A stretch of 64,000 bases of DNA from Podospora bellae-mahoneyi (GCF_035222275.1 NC_085882.1:751501-815500); one strand, 5' to 3'; shown: positions 20,001 to 32,505, counted from the first letter of the stretch. Numbers and translations are program-made. The notes: generated by a model from the sequence alone, not told the origin.

Positions 20001-20819
20001 GGTGTCCTTTTATCCGATTCTTGAGGGGAGCTAGCGAAATGCGAATGTATAGAGAGGACAAGGGAGTAGATAAGAGGCACTGGCTGAGGGTTAGTCGGGG
20101 GAGCAGATTTATACAAATTATGAAGCGACTTACAAGAAGCAATAATTAATTGCAAGGAAAAGGAAATGATCGCAAGGAAGAGCAAATGAACGCTCGTAAA
20201 GACCGCAAATAATGAGGCTTGGGTGATGAAGCAAAAAAGCAGTAGGGAATCGCTTGCGGGGTGTAAATTGAAGGAGGACAGGCCAGATTTGTAGCAGTGG
20301 TGGGAGTGAAAAACAAACAGTGGGAGTGAAAAGCAAACAGTAGGAGTGAACAGCCCCACCTAGACGGTGATGGGGTATCAACTCGGTATTGTCGAGCAAT
20401 ATTCACTTGGGAGGAACCGGGAGATACCCGCAAGGCCTGGAGAGGTCGACTTTGCTCAAGTCAGGTGATCTCCCCAGGGCCAAACAGCTCGAGATTTAAC
20501 ACGTACCGTGAATAGAAGGAAGCCATATTTGTATTGAACCGGAGCATTCACCTTCGTGTTTCCTATCACTTCCTGAACAAGCTCAGAGAGCATAAACCAG
20601 CATGATGGGAACTGCTCACTTGAAACCACTAAGAAGAGCAAGGTCCATGAGTAGAAGCGATGAAGCAACAGCAGAAAGCAATTGAAAAAAGATATGAAGA
20701 TCTCATTCATCCCACTCGTCATCCTGCCAGTCTCCATCAAAGACCCCTCTCACAGCAATCGTAATCGCAAGCCGGAATGCACTGGTACCGATAACAACCC
20801 CTATCATCCCACGTTACCG
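20001..20819. other. intergenic region upstream of the intact family member
   Basis: Contains the probable 5'-UTR intron of the 592-aa gene (20084-20133) and a short 20-bp tandem repeat (20301-20353). The open frames on the minus strand are low complexity and unsupported. Confidence 0.45.
20301..20353. repeat. 20-bp tandem repeat, 2.6 copies
   Basis: The unit TGGGAGTGAAAAACAAACAG is followed by TGGGAGTGAAAAGCAAACAG and a partial TAGGAGTGAACAG. It lies 300-350 nt upstream of the ATG at 20000, so it may fall in that promoter. Confidence 0.8.
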
Positions 20820-21224
20820 TCAGTCTTGTGCCTCATCCACTCCATGAACGGGGTACACCTGCCACTCCCTTCCACAAACACCCTTACAGTTGTCCATGAC
20901 GCACTGCCTCACACAGAGCCGATGGGGAGTAGGGTCAAGGAGAATCGCCCTCTCCCCGGCAGGTAGCTGCTCTTGGCGGATCTGAGCCTTGAGCCAGTCT
21001 GCCTCCCACTGGTTACGGGGAGGGAGAACCAACCACGCAAAATCAGGGCGGAATCCCGGACAGCCAATCGTCCGACGCCGGGCAGATGTGCTTGCAGATT
21101 TTGTGTCGTGGACCGGCGGTGATGCTTCTGCGGGTAAGGCAAGTGCGAGAGTCGATATGAGTAGTATCAGAAAGAAAGACGATAAGGGTTTGCGCAACCG
21201 CAACATCGTGCCCATTGTGGTCAT
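20820..21224 (-). CDS. small secreted protein with five Cys
   Basis: A single exon of 134 aa from 21224; the Met at 21206 (MLRLRKPLSS) is an equally good start. The hydrophobic run SSFFLILLISTLALALPAEA is a signal peptide. A Ser/Thr/Arg-rich spacer (KSASTSARRRTIGC) might be cut by a basic-site protease. The mature part contains FRPDFAWLVLPPRNQWEADWLKAQ, then RLCVRQCVMDNCKGVCGREW, a tight C-x3-C-x4-C-x3-C cluster near the C-terminus. I do not recognise the family. The coherent signal peptide and Cys pattern support a real gene. Introns were not needed. Confidence 0.6.
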   Translation of the reverse strand: MTTMGTMLRLRKPLSSFFLILLISTLALALPAEASPPVHDTKSASTSARRRTIGCPGFRPDFAWLVLPPRNQWEADWLKAQIRQEQLPAGERAILLDPTPHRLCVRQCVMDNCKGVCGREWQVYPVHGVDEAQD

Positions 21225-21537
21225 CTTGTGGCTGATTCTCGGAAGGGTGCAGGGTGAGGTTTCGGTTTAGTGGCAGCGGGACAGATTTGAGTGCAAAGAG
21301 ATAAAGTTTACATGCCGGGAAGAGTGGAAGAAAAGGTTAGACGTGTGGCGCGGGGTCCATATGACCACAAACAGTCACGATGTCAGTGACAGGTGTGTGG
21401 CGTTCTCAAGTTTGCCGCCGTTGAAGCCGTTAGACGTGTCAACGCCTCCACGCCTAAGTAACCTGGAACTGAACTGAAAGTTTGTCATTAGGATGTAGGT
21501 ACTCATCGCGCGTGTCCCTTCGTCACAATCTTCTTCG
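21225..21537. other. short intergenic region
   Basis: About 310 nt between the secreted protein start and the 3' end of the transporter. I see nothing specific in it. Confidence 0.5.
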
Positions 21538-24177
21538 TCATACCGCCTCTTCACCCTTCCGATCACGTTTCTCCCTTTCTCCCTGTGCACCTTGAAAGAT
21601 CTCAAAACCTTGTTCGTGATCCTCCTCAAATACTACCCCAGTGTCCTCCAAAGCCTCACTATCACGCCGGTCAAACCTCCTGCCAAGACATTCCGGCCCC
21701 AGCAGCGTCAGCACCACCACATACGCATAGACGCAACCCATGAAGATGCAGATGACCTTCCCATACTCGCATCTCTGTCCAACCACTGTCCCGTCGGGTG
21801 TCGTCTCCGGAGGCAGTGGAAACCTCTCCCCAATCGTGCTCTCAATCGTGCTCGACGCCGAGCTAACCAGATTACCCAGCTGATACGACGTGCCAACAAC
21901 AAAAGTCCGGAATTTCGCAGGAGACAACTCCATCAAATGAGCGGGTATGACCCCCCAAGCCCCCTGAACAGCAAACTGCTCCCAAAACGCCGCCGCAGCA
22001 ATCCTCCCCCATCCCTGATTGGCGACATCAGTCGCAGTATACGGATACAACATCGCGCCTCCCAAAACACACATCACCAAGATACTCAGTCTCCTGCCCG
22101 CAAACTGACTCATAAACCCAACCGTCGTACCCCCAAACATAGCCCCGACATTGGCAATAACCTGAATAATCGTCCCCTGATCCCTCGAAAACAAAAACTG
22201 CGTGTCAAGCAGCACAGGATACAAGTCCTGCGAGCCATGACTCATAAAGTTGAACCCTGCCATCAGCAACACCATGTACGTGAGCAACAACCATTCCTTT
22301 CTCATGACTTGCTTCCCCTGCTCCCAAAACACATGCGTCACCCCCTTTTTGCGCATTCCAGTTCCCCCCTCCTGGCCGGAACCCTCCTCCTCATCTTGCT
22401 GCTGCTGGTGTTTGAGCTCTCGCTCCATCTTTAACTTTTGGTATGTTCTCGTCTCTGGCAGCAACAACCTCAAACCAATAATGAGAACAGGAGGACAAGC
22501 TCCAAACCAGAATAATGGGCGCCAACCATAGGGAGTGGAGTCAACCAAGGCGCGGGAGAAGGCGGTGGAGAGGAGATAGCCAAAAGCGTAGCCTTGCTGG
22601 AGAAGACCAGACATCAACCCGCGGGCGATCGGTGGGAGATCTTCAAGGGCGGTGGCAGCTGCATTGCCATATAGGCCGCCCATTGCTATCCCAAAAAGGG
22701 CGCGGCAGGCGAGGAATTGGGAGTAGGTTTGGCAAAAGCCGGTTGCCTAGAAGGTAGTACATGTTAGCCGGTGAAAAGAACAAGTTGAATAAAGACTCAG
22801 TGGAACCGTCGTTGAAGGAAGAGAGCCAAGATAAAAAGTCCAAAACAGGGATCCAGGGGTCAAATCGCCAAGAGATAAGATCCGCGCGGGAAGGAAGAGC
22901 TTGTTCCTGATCCCTGAATCTGACCTATCCACTTAGACCCTTGAATATGACATCATCTCAACTTTGCGAACACCGCCCGTTTCGAAGCGCTGGTTGCGCG
23001 ACTATCTTCGGCGTGGGATCCAGAACCTCAATCCCCGGCTATGCAACGTGACATATAGAGACACCAAGGCCCGTCCCGTCACGCAGTGTTTGCTCAAGAA
23101 CCAGGGCTCCGGCCCTGCCCCCGCTGCATCCGACTCCTGGCCTCGAGCCTTTCCGGCTTCTCCCCGGGTCATTTCGAGATATACCTCTTGGGCCAAGGGG
23201 AGCAGTTGAGTTCCCGTTCGCACGCGTAGGAACAACCCCCCCTGCCTTTGCCATTATGGTAATATCTGCTTGAGGTAGTAGAAGGGTAAACTGTTGCGGT
23301 TGGCGAATGTCTGATCCCAGTTTGACAACGTTGGCCCACGATGAGATGACGGATGAGAAGAGCTCTCGGTCGACGCGGCTGTAAATCTAGCGGCGAGTTG
23401 CAATCTTCTTCTGCTTAGGAATGGCAACCCCAGCCCACCTCCAAAGTCCATCCAGGTGTGTGAACTCTTGGGTCAAAACATGAAATGCTCATTCCCAAAA
23501 TCCACCAGCCATGATCGAATAAGGCTATACATGTTGCGGAACATGATGATGCCTTTGGTGCCCGAGAAATCGCGCTGGGCGTACTTCAACATCCTGGCCC
23601 ACACCCCGTCCAGACACTCCAATCCCCTTCCCCCACCCCTGCCACCCCCAAACCAAACAACAACCACCCCCCTTCTATACCATCCCGTTTGATCCCTCAC
23701 CGCTGCCTCCCATCCCAAAACCACGCCCCTCGGTCGAAAAAAGAAATAACTCACCAACTCCAAAACAACAAACAACCCATTATTAACCACAAACCCCCAC
23801 CTCCTCCCATACCGATCTCCCACAACCCCAAACGCCACCGCCCCCACCGTCCTGAACATCAGTACCAGTGTAATCCCCCACGTTATCTCCGTTCGTGACC
23901 GACCAAAAGACTTGGCAAGGTCGGGAAGGGTGAGAGAAACAGTAAAAAAGTCGAAGGCGTCCCATGTCTTATTGGTGGTTCACTATTAGTAAGATCTTAT
24001 TTTGCGGTGATGCTGTTAACTCACCCAAGCAAAGAACGCCACCGAGAAAAAAGCCCAGTTCTGTCTGTCGAGGGAGGCTAATAGACGGAATGGGTTGGGG
24101 ATGTCGGAGAGGTGGGTTGATTTTGGGAGGAGGCTTGGGAGGCGGGTGGTGAGGTAGTTGAGGGTGGGGGTGGTCAT
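21538..24177 (-). CDS. Jen1-like monocarboxylate transporter (MFS)
   Basis: Exons 24177-24025, 23967-23755 and 22746-21538 encode 524 aa. An ATG at 24240 would add 21 residues. Intron 1 is 57 nt (GTGAGT..AATAAG). Intron 2 is 1008 nt (GTGAGT..TTCTAG) and joins VVLEL to ATGFCQTYSQFLACRALFG with frame kept. Family blocks are continuous across the joins: NWAFFSVAFFAW/TWDAFDFFTVSLTLPDL, ITWGITLVLMFRTVGAV, DRYGRRWGFVVNN, then GIAMGGLYGNAAATALEDLP and YGWRPLFWFGACPPVLIIGLRLLLPETRTY. These are hallmarks of the fungal Jen1 lactate/pyruvate:H+ symporter family in the plasma membrane. The long cytoplasmic loop is Gln/Glu-rich (HQQQQDEEEGSG). The substrate is probably a mono- or dicarboxylate. The oversized second intron is the only oddity. 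Confidence 0.87.
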
Positions 24178-25524
24178 GTTGAGGATGGTTAGGGAAATTG
24201 ATGTTGGGTAGTTAGGGATATTGGCGTGGAGGGTTGACACCTAGGTGGGTGTCAAGCAAGGTTAAGTGTTGGCCGTGAAATTCAATGAGGGCTCGGTGCC
24301 GAGCGAAGGGGTGATGATGTCGTTGGTTGGGAAGGCGTGGTGGCGGTAACGTTGGTGATGATGCAGGAAGGCGCAAAGCTGACAAACCGTAAGTGCTCAA
24401 ATCACCTCCAGCCTTTATTGTAGATCCGAACTGAAAATGCAGTCAGTCGTCAAGCACACTCACCAGACGTTCAACCGTGGTTGACTCCCTCAACAACCCC
24501 AACCTCAACCGTGATATCTACCAAAGTAAACAAGCCATCACCTCTCCCCTCCAAGAAAAAAGAGCAGACGACCTCATCAAGACATACAACCCCCAAAGGA
24601 AAAAAAACCGACATCGCTCCCCCAGTATTCCCCTCACATAATCCCCGATCCTGAAACTGCATACACTAACGCAGTATTACCCTCCGCTCACCAATCCAAC
24701 GCAAGCACCTGAGCGAATTCTGATGCTGCACAGCATCAACACACCACCCACCACACCGTTGGAACCAAACAAAAAAGGGCAGCCGATCAACGGCATTGGA
24801 ATCACATGAATCAAAGCCTTCCGTAAACGTCACCTAGAATCGTCGTCCGAACTTGGTCCCGAGTCATGCGCAACCGGTGCTCTTTTCCGGGACCATGGAT
24901 CCTATCAAGACACCGAGATTCATCGCAACCACGCAGAGAAACCACGCAGAGAAACCACACAGAGAAACCATGCAGAGAAATCACGCAGAAAAACCAGGCA
25001 CCTTGGAAGATAAGTTGACACAAGCCATACAGGCAAGATAGGTAGATTAGGTAGAGCACACGCTGCCTCCTATAAAATTTGACCAAAAAAATAGTATCCC
25101 CATGCAGACACTTTTGCCTTCCCCCATGGCTTGTAAAACCGGCCGTGAACCATAACATTAACCGCTTGGGTGGTATCCCTCCATCGCACGAACTCCTTGC
25201 AAAAACAGCCCATCCCATCCATTTCCCCCAACACCAACCCCTCCCGTCATCAAATATCTCAGCCACGCAAGAACAGAAACCCTCCCTAGAAGGACGAGGT
25301 GTCCGTGACAACAAGAGCCAAAGAATAAAAAGCCAAGTATTGTACAGAACGACGCAACAAAGAAATAGTTTACAGAAAACCGTGCTAGTAAGGGAAAGGT
25401 CGGACCCTTCTTCTCTTCCTCACTGTATGCGCTTCCTTCAAGAACATCTAGCTCGGCGCACTCCCACTGTTGCCTTGATTAGCTTGGGATCAACTCCCAA
25501 GAAGGGAGAAAGTGGAATCAACAC
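24178..25524. other. intergenic region
   Basis: Promoter of the transporter and 3' flank of the Zn2Cys6 gene. It holds a 13-bp tandem repeat at 24928-24998. No supported gene is seen. Confidence 0.5.
24928..24998. repeat. 13-bp tandem repeat, about 5.5 copies
   Basis: The unit ACCACGCAGAGAA recurs with few changes (ACCACACAGAGAA, ACCATGCAGAGAA, ATCACGCAGAAAA), ending in ACCAGGCA. It lies in non-coding DNA between two convergently unrelated minus-strand genes. Confidence 0.85.
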
Positions 25525-28127
25525 TCACACTCCGCCCCCCATGAAAGCGGCCAAGTCATCCAGCTCGAGCAGCTGCCTCTCAAACGCTGCGCACAACTCC
25601 AGCGCCGTCATGTCCACGTCGGGAACATCGGGACCGGTACTAGACGACTGGACACCGCCGAGAGCTGAGCCTGGTGAGGCTGGGGAAGGGGAGTCAACCT
25701 TGGCGACGACTGGTACTGGTGGTGGCGGGCTGTCGGCGGGTGTGGGAACGGCAACAGGCCCACCATTGATAGTGGTGATGCCGGTCTTGCGGGGTACCGG
25801 GGGCTCGCTTGCCCGACCCTCGGTGGTAGGGACAGCTTGAGGGCCAGCAGCGGACACATCGGGTTGTTCATAGTCCATCGCGTCCGGATTCGTGTCGGTT
25901 TGGCTGACATTGTCGTCCTTGACAGATGGCGAGAGGGCCCGCTTCTTGCTGTCTTCGCGGGCCTTGTCGCGTGGCGCGCTCTTCACGTCGCGAAGGACCT
26001 TAGACATGACCGAGAGGTGGCGTTGCCAGGGGATGACCAGGGGCCAGGATTCGGCTCCGTCCTGGCACATGCGAACACTGTCCCTCACTATGTTGAATGC
26101 GGACTCGCTCGAGTTGGCGGGGGCCAGTCCCTTCAGTGTAAGGTATGCGACGGTTGAGCCGGCGGTGAAGGCGGCAAAGAGCATAAACAGAGGGAAGCAC
26201 AGGATGCTGTCCTTGTCAGCTCCGGTTTCCAGGGCCAACAGCGAGTGGATGATGCTGTGAGAAGCCGCAAAGATCTTGTCAACAGTCTGGACGTGAGTGT
26301 GGGAAGATCCACGCCACAAGTCGATGCTAAAGTTCTCGTCCGTGACCACCTGGAGCATGCGTCTGCGGTTGACAAAGATGGTGCCGCAGTTCAAGAGGCA
26401 GTGGATAAAGGCATACGTGTAGCCGCTGCCCATGGTGATGTGGAGGTTGATGTTGTTGGGCTTGTCGGCAAAGTGCATGGGAAGGGACTGTCTGAGGACC
26501 TCAATGTCTTGCTCAAGCTGCACACACCTCTCATCGGAAAAGGTGGCCAACGTCGTGGTGGTCATCATCTCGACGACTTGGCGCCAGGCTTTGGTTGCCA
26601 AGACAATATGACCAAACTCGCCCACCTCGCTGAGTTGGGCAGAGGGATCCTTCAAGCCTGCTGGGGGGGCGCCGCTGAGGGTGCGAACATGTACAGGACT
26701 CGTAAAGTTGTAATTCATGTCGAGACAGGGCAGTGAAACATCTTGGACATCAAGGTGGGTCAGTGCTGGATGGCGTCCTGGGCTGCTGGTCAAGAAGCAA
26801 TCCAGGATGTAGATGAGCCAAAGTGTGCGACGGAAAGACTCCTCCATCTGAAACTGATCCGGCTCATTGGTAGAGTTGTGGTGGTGGACAAGCCTGTACA
26901 TCTGCGCCATGCGAGCTGCAAGGCCAAGATAAGTGTAGGCGCGAACAGCATTGCGGCAACCCCATTCGTGCAGAATCAGGAGGCAGACGGACTGGATATC
27001 AGCAAGGCTAGGCGTGTCCAGATTCTGCATCACCAGGTTGATGGTCTTGCTGGCAAAATGCTCGGCCGCAGTGCTGCTGCTACCATGTCCGCCATACCGG
27101 CGAATCATGGCGGGGGAGTGCCTGGCAAGACGTGTTAGAGGGAAACGGACCAATCAGAACAGTGGATGCGTCTGCTTACCGCGCAGCTGTGGTCAATAGC
27201 GCGTTGACCATGGTCGGCTCCATCGAGGCATTCTTGAGCGCCACCAAAAAGGTCGGCTTGTGGAAGGCAACACAGGCCGGTAGGGTCTTGCTGATGACTC
27301 GCTCGCATTCCGTCATGAGCTCGGGTGTAAGTCTGTTGTTTAACGACATTATGTCAGTCTCCGGGCCGATGACACAATTGATCCCGTATGGGAACTCGGT
27401 CGGTATGGTGATCCGGTCTCTGTGAAGCCGGGGAGCCCATCCACTGGGAGGGCTCCGTTTGCCTGAGGGGCAGGAAGAGGGCCCATGCGCCCGAGGGTGG
27501 GTGGGACGGGACAGGCGAAAAGATTTGATTTGGGAAATGAGGGCCGGGCGGAAAAAATGGGGCGAAGCCCATCCCACTCCGAGAAGGCAACGCTAGAAAA
27601 CAGCAAACCGGGGCGGGTTGAGACATCCGGAGCCGCCCAAAAAAGAACGCGCTCGAAACGGATGCGTCCGGACCCCAGCCCAAAAAAAAAGAAGAAAAGA
27701 AAAGAAAAGAAAAGGCACACACGCAACAAAGATGATGTCTGTCTGTCTGTCTTTCTGTCTGGCCAGGCAGAAGAAAGGAAATTGTGTGAGAGAGATAAGA
27801 TAGCAAAACGTACTTTTCATGCGCCGCCGAGGCGTGACGCGACACGCTGGAACTGGGACCGGCCGGTACCTGGCGATCAACAGCGCTGCTTGAAACCACC
27901 CGTTCGCTGGGCAAAGACTCCCGGATGCGGTGCTGCATCCGGGCTGGCGATACTCCATGACCACCATGGGCCATGGACTCAGAGGGGAGATAGCATTCGT
28001 GCATTCCCTTGGCGCAGTTTTTGCATGGTGCTCTGCCGTTTTCGTAGACACACTTGGTCTTGCCCTTCCGGCAGCGCACACAGGCACCACCGGCCCGGAG
28101 GGCTGTCGATCGCACGACCGACGCCAT
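25525..28127 (-). CDS. Zn2Cys6 fungal-specific transcription factor
   Basis: Exons 28127-27814, 27419-27180 and 27121-25525 give 716 aa. The second exon may instead start at 27443 (+8 aa). The DNA-binding domain is at residues 16-45: C16-x2-C19-x6-C26-x8-C35-x2-C38-x6-C45, with the basic RKGKTKC loop. A 394-nt (or 370-nt) intron follows (GTACGT donor); intron 2 is 58 nt (GTAAGC..TGCCAG). The middle (LTPELMTECERVISKTLPACVAFHKPTFLVAL; LNDIQSVCLLI-type HEWGCRNAVRAYTYLGLAARMAQMYRL; FRRTLWLIYILDCFLTSSPGR) is the fungal-specific regulatory domain. The C-terminus is Pro/Asp-rich with an acidic end (DVDMTALELCAAFERQLLELDDLAAF), likely the activation region. Target genes are unknown. The gene has more than 4 kb of gene-free DNA upstream. 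Confidence 0.87.
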
Positions 28128-31100
28128 TGCTGAGAGTTGCTGAGAGAGGCTGCTGTGTGTGGTGTGTGGGGTGGGGGATGGCGAAGATGGTGAAGAAGTT
28201 GATGTTGGCGATGATGGCGATGATGAAGCAAAACCTTACTTTTCTGTTGTGTGGTCTGTGGTCCGATCCAAGTCCGAGAAAGCCGGAGCAGGAAAAAACA
28301 AGAGTCCGGAGGTGCGCCGGGAGCCACAGGAGACAGAATCAGAACAGTGGACCGGCCTGTGATGTCGTCGTCGTCGACGGCAATGAGGTGAGCTGTGGTC
28401 AGGTTCGAGTGGGAAAAGGAAGAGGAGAGAGGGCGAGGCCAGGAAGGACGGAATGACGGGGGGCGATGGGGTAAAAAGGCTCGGACGGACTTTGGAAGCT
28501 CAGGAAGCGAGGGAAGGGAGGCGGCGGCAGCGCTCTGGTAAGTGGGTCACAATCGAGCGGGCGGATCGGCTGATGGTGCCGGGGGTCTGTGGGGCCTGCC
28601 AGAGACGCAGTCGCTACCAGCAGCCCCTCAGTCCAGCGACAAACAGCGCCCGCCGCCACTGTCAGCGCCGCGACACAAAGCAAGCCGGCCCCGGCAGTGA
28701 GGAAAACGATCCCGATCTTGTCTCGCACTCGTCATCTCCGCTAAATCTCCATTTGATGGCTCGACTTTATCATACCTAGCCACGCCATCCTGATATAGCT
28801 CTATCCAAAACCATACAATCTTTGATGGCACTGCTGAAGATAGAACAGAACATGAGTTAAACAGCCCCCGGATTGCCCAGGCTCTCCCACCGAGACACCG
28901 AGGTGCCTCAGCCAAAGCAAATCCGGCTCAAACCAGCCGCTGATCGGTAGACCACCCGCCGCCCATGATGCTACTACCTACCTGGCAGGTACTCTTCTAC
29001 CTTGCCCACACCATCTTATCTATCTTCCCAGAGACTGGTGTGTGAAGTTCCATCAAGAACAAAAAAAGGCTGCCAATGCACGCGCCGTGCGCAGGGGTAG
29101 AGGCGTCTGCCAGCTTGCGACACCAGCGATGCCTACGATGGAGGTTGCGACGGTCGGCTGGGTGCTGTGCTCCGACTCTGGGCTGTGTGCCGGAGCCCAA
29201 CTCCCCCAGTCATACCTTAACCTTCGTACCTCTTCCCCCTCCCCTCCACCTCCTCCATCGCCCACCTCACCTCCCAGGTGCCACGGCGATTTCCCGTCAT
29301 TTGGCTCCCGGCTTACATGCGGGACGGTTGCTTTTCAGTTCCAGGCCCCCGCGGTGGAGCAGGGGAGGAGTCACTCGCACCTCCGGCCGTACCTTTTGAT
29401 GAGCGGGCGTTTTTTGTTTTTGCCTTGTCCAACGAGTCACTTCCCCCACGCGGCGGGCCCTCTTCCATACTCTTCAGCTTCCAGGTAGGTTATTGGCATT
29501 CAGCTGCGCGACGAGAAGAAGACGGTGGCCCTCTTTTCTGTCCTAACGTGTCCCGAAGCATGATCGGGCAATGACCCGTCACCCGTGTTTGAGGTGGCTC
29601 GAGGCTGCTGCGCCGCCCGGTCTCATCACCTCTTCTTCTTTTTCTGCTTCTTCTTTTGCTTCACAGCACTCGGCGACAATGCTGCTTATCCATCGGTGAG
29701 AAAACAGAACATGCAGGTTTTACACTGCAGTGGATTTCTGATTAGTTGAACGAGCGATTTATGAGACGGGATCAGGGCTTGGAGGCAGCTAAGGCAAAAT
29801 TGACAATCGGTGTCGCGTTCGCCGGAGTGCAGTTCCACATATCCCGGATTTCCGAGCCAAGCCATTTCCCAATTTTGCTCGGGCGCTTCGGCCGCCAGTC
29901 AATCCGACTCCGGCACCACCGTGTGTTTGGTGTCAGAGGACACTTTGGGCATTTTCCTGCCTCCTTCTTTTTTTTTTTTTTTTTTTTTTTTTTGCGCCAG
30001 ATAACGCTTATCGAACCTACCCAGCCAGACTTGGCCAAAATCAACACTCCAAATCCCGGATGCAAACGCAGCAATGACAGCCAAACAACAAACGACGGGA
30101 GAAAACGAAGAGCTCCCCGGGGAACAGGCAGACCGACGGGAGGATACACGACGCAATCGGAAGCAAAGTGGATCCGCCGCGCACCCAGTGACATGGAAGT
30201 CACTTCCGTGGCGGTGGAGCTGATGGCCCCTTCACGATTCCCAAAGCAACCCCTCCTTCACTGGCCGCTTCTTCTCTCCTCTCCTGTGTCTGTCTCCCTC
30301 TCAACTTCAAACCTCAGCGTCTTCTCCGCCCTAGGTCCTCCGCCCTCCTCCGCCCTCCTCCGCCCGTCCGCAGCCAGCAACCAGCAGCCAGCAGCAGAGC
30401 AATCACAGGCTAAAATGTCGTTGTCCATTTATAGCTACAAGTTGTATCTAACCTCCATTTAACCCATACAACTCCGTATCTCCAGGGACAATTCTGAAAT
30501 GCCGGGATCAGCAGCAGCAACCAGACCAGTTCTTTGTGCTTCTCAGACGGAGGTGGTGCGGCTTGTCCCTTTGACTCACCATCATTCCCGTCCCATCCGG
30601 CTTCCCCGGCGGCCCTCTCGAATCCCGTCCTCATCACCACCGACCACCCAATCGCCCGAGGTCTTGGCTGGCCATCGGGCCTATGGGTAGGTGCCGATGC
30701 ATTACACAAGCACACACAAAAATCGACGCGACGCGCTCCTCACCCGGCGCTGGGTCATTTGCATTTTTACATTAAATCACGGTGACCAAGTCTCACCTCT
30801 CCGCTTGGGCGGAATTGGGACATGATCACGCATGTAGATCCTTGACACCGAGCCGTGTTGCTGTGTTTCCTCTCCCGCCCGGATTGGCATGGTCCCCGAA
30901 CCAAGGCCGATCAACCGGTGACGCTCACTCTTCAGTATGTAATCCAGAAATAACTCAAGTTTTCCATGTTCTGCAGCGCCAATCCGGGGCACGCACTCTC
31001 AGCTAAGAAGCCTCGCTGCACGACGCTCTCACGTCTGACGAAACGCGGAGGCGGAGACGGAGGGAAGGAGGTGGCACAGTTTATCTTGTTGTTGTCTGTG

Positions 31101-32505
31101 AAAGCCCGAAAGAGGACAAGCTTATTAATGTTCAAGGCGGTAGCAGAACTGGTAACTGGCTCCTGGGCCGATGATGATGATGGACAGTCTCTCTTTGCCC
31201 AATAATGACCCTTCCGGGAAAGACCTCGGATCGACAAAACTCATTGTTTCGCTTGGTGGTGGTGGAGGGTAGGGGGGGAGGGGACAAATAGTGTGTGGTG
31301 AGACGCCGAGTTGCAGCCCGAGGTTCCATCACTCCCGCCCGAGACGGACTCGGCGCTTGCTGCTTCCGCCCCCGAGAGTTTTGTGTGCGGCTTGGCTCAT
31401 GGAGGAATTTGTTGGTCGGATACAGCGCCGTGGCTCTTTCGTCACGAAGTCTATCACAAGCTGATGATAATTGCAAAATCAGCTGCCTATCTATCTTCTG
31501 TTGGGTAGGTATCACCGGGATGAGGTAGACTCGGAAGCTTTCGCCGCTTGCTTGCCACACCGTACCGACCCGAGAAAGTGTATCGCGGCTGCCTGTTATC
31601 GGCGTTAACGCCCCCAGCCAAACACAAATTTCGGATTCCCGATCGGTGGTGGCTTCACGTCGGTAGATGCATCAATCTTCCCATAATTTGGTGTTGCGCA
31701 AGCCACTTTGCTGGCCGCCTGCGCTAGATAACTTTCTTTCATCCTCCCTCCCGAGCAATCCGATGTTGTGGCGTCCGTGAACCCGATTGCCTGTTGAACG
31801 GTTCCCATCCCGCTGATTTCTTTCGTGTTCTTCTTCAGCTTCGTACCGGTGGATTGATCAATGGCGCTCCTTCTGTGGGCCACTCCGTTGATAGCGATCT
31901 GGATCTTAAATTTGCCTCTTGAACCAGCACACTGGTAAAGCTAAGATCTCGGGCCGGTCAAGAATGCTGGCTGGTTGGGGGGATGTCATCCCGGCTTGGG
32001 TAACATGTCCTCGTTATCCAATATCATGTTGTGACGCCTGAGTAAGACTGAGATGATGTCACCCCCCTTCCGCAGGGAATTCTTTTCGTGGCCGAGACTG
32101 GTAAACTGTGTCTTTACCCTTCAACTGGATCAAGGCCAACTTTTGCGCGCTGGTTTTGCTGTTGAGAAAGAGCCACGGCTTCCTACGAAGAACATTGCAG
32201 GTGAACGGTAAGACTATGACTTGAAGACTGCCGGCAGATGCCATGTCGGCACTCAACACAGAGAGATGTATGGGCATCATTTGCCTGCCCGCACACTCTC
32301 ACATCCTCGATGCAGAGGATTTCCCTCACGATGTTGACTAATAGTTTCGCTTTGTTTGTTTATACATGCAACAGGATGCGTGCTGTCAAAGATTCTTAAC
32401 CTGTCTCTGGAGTCAATATCATTCCAAATCTATACTCTAGCTCTGTCCCTACCCATCCCAACGCCTCTTTTGTGTACCCCCCCGCCCCCTCCTTTTCCAA
32501 TCGCC
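28128..32505. other. 4.4-kb gene-free region upstream of the Zn2Cys6 gene
   Basis: No frame here has a domain, signal peptide or convincing start. It contains a 26-T run at 29968-29993, CCTCCGCC repeats near 30340-30366 and CAGCAGCCAG-type repeats just after. A long regulatory upstream region or an unseen non-coding transcript would fit. I found no tRNA or 5S-like sequence. Confidence 0.45.

Noticed and set aside
22747-23754. A transposon inside the long transporter intron
   Set aside because: I could not find terminal repeats, a target duplication or a transposase-like frame, so only the unusual length is reported.
29968-29993. 26-T run considered as the tail of a retroposed element
   Set aside because: No reverse transcriptase text, target-site duplication or SINE-like promoter is visible beside it. 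The 25-T run at 39133-39157 is the same case.
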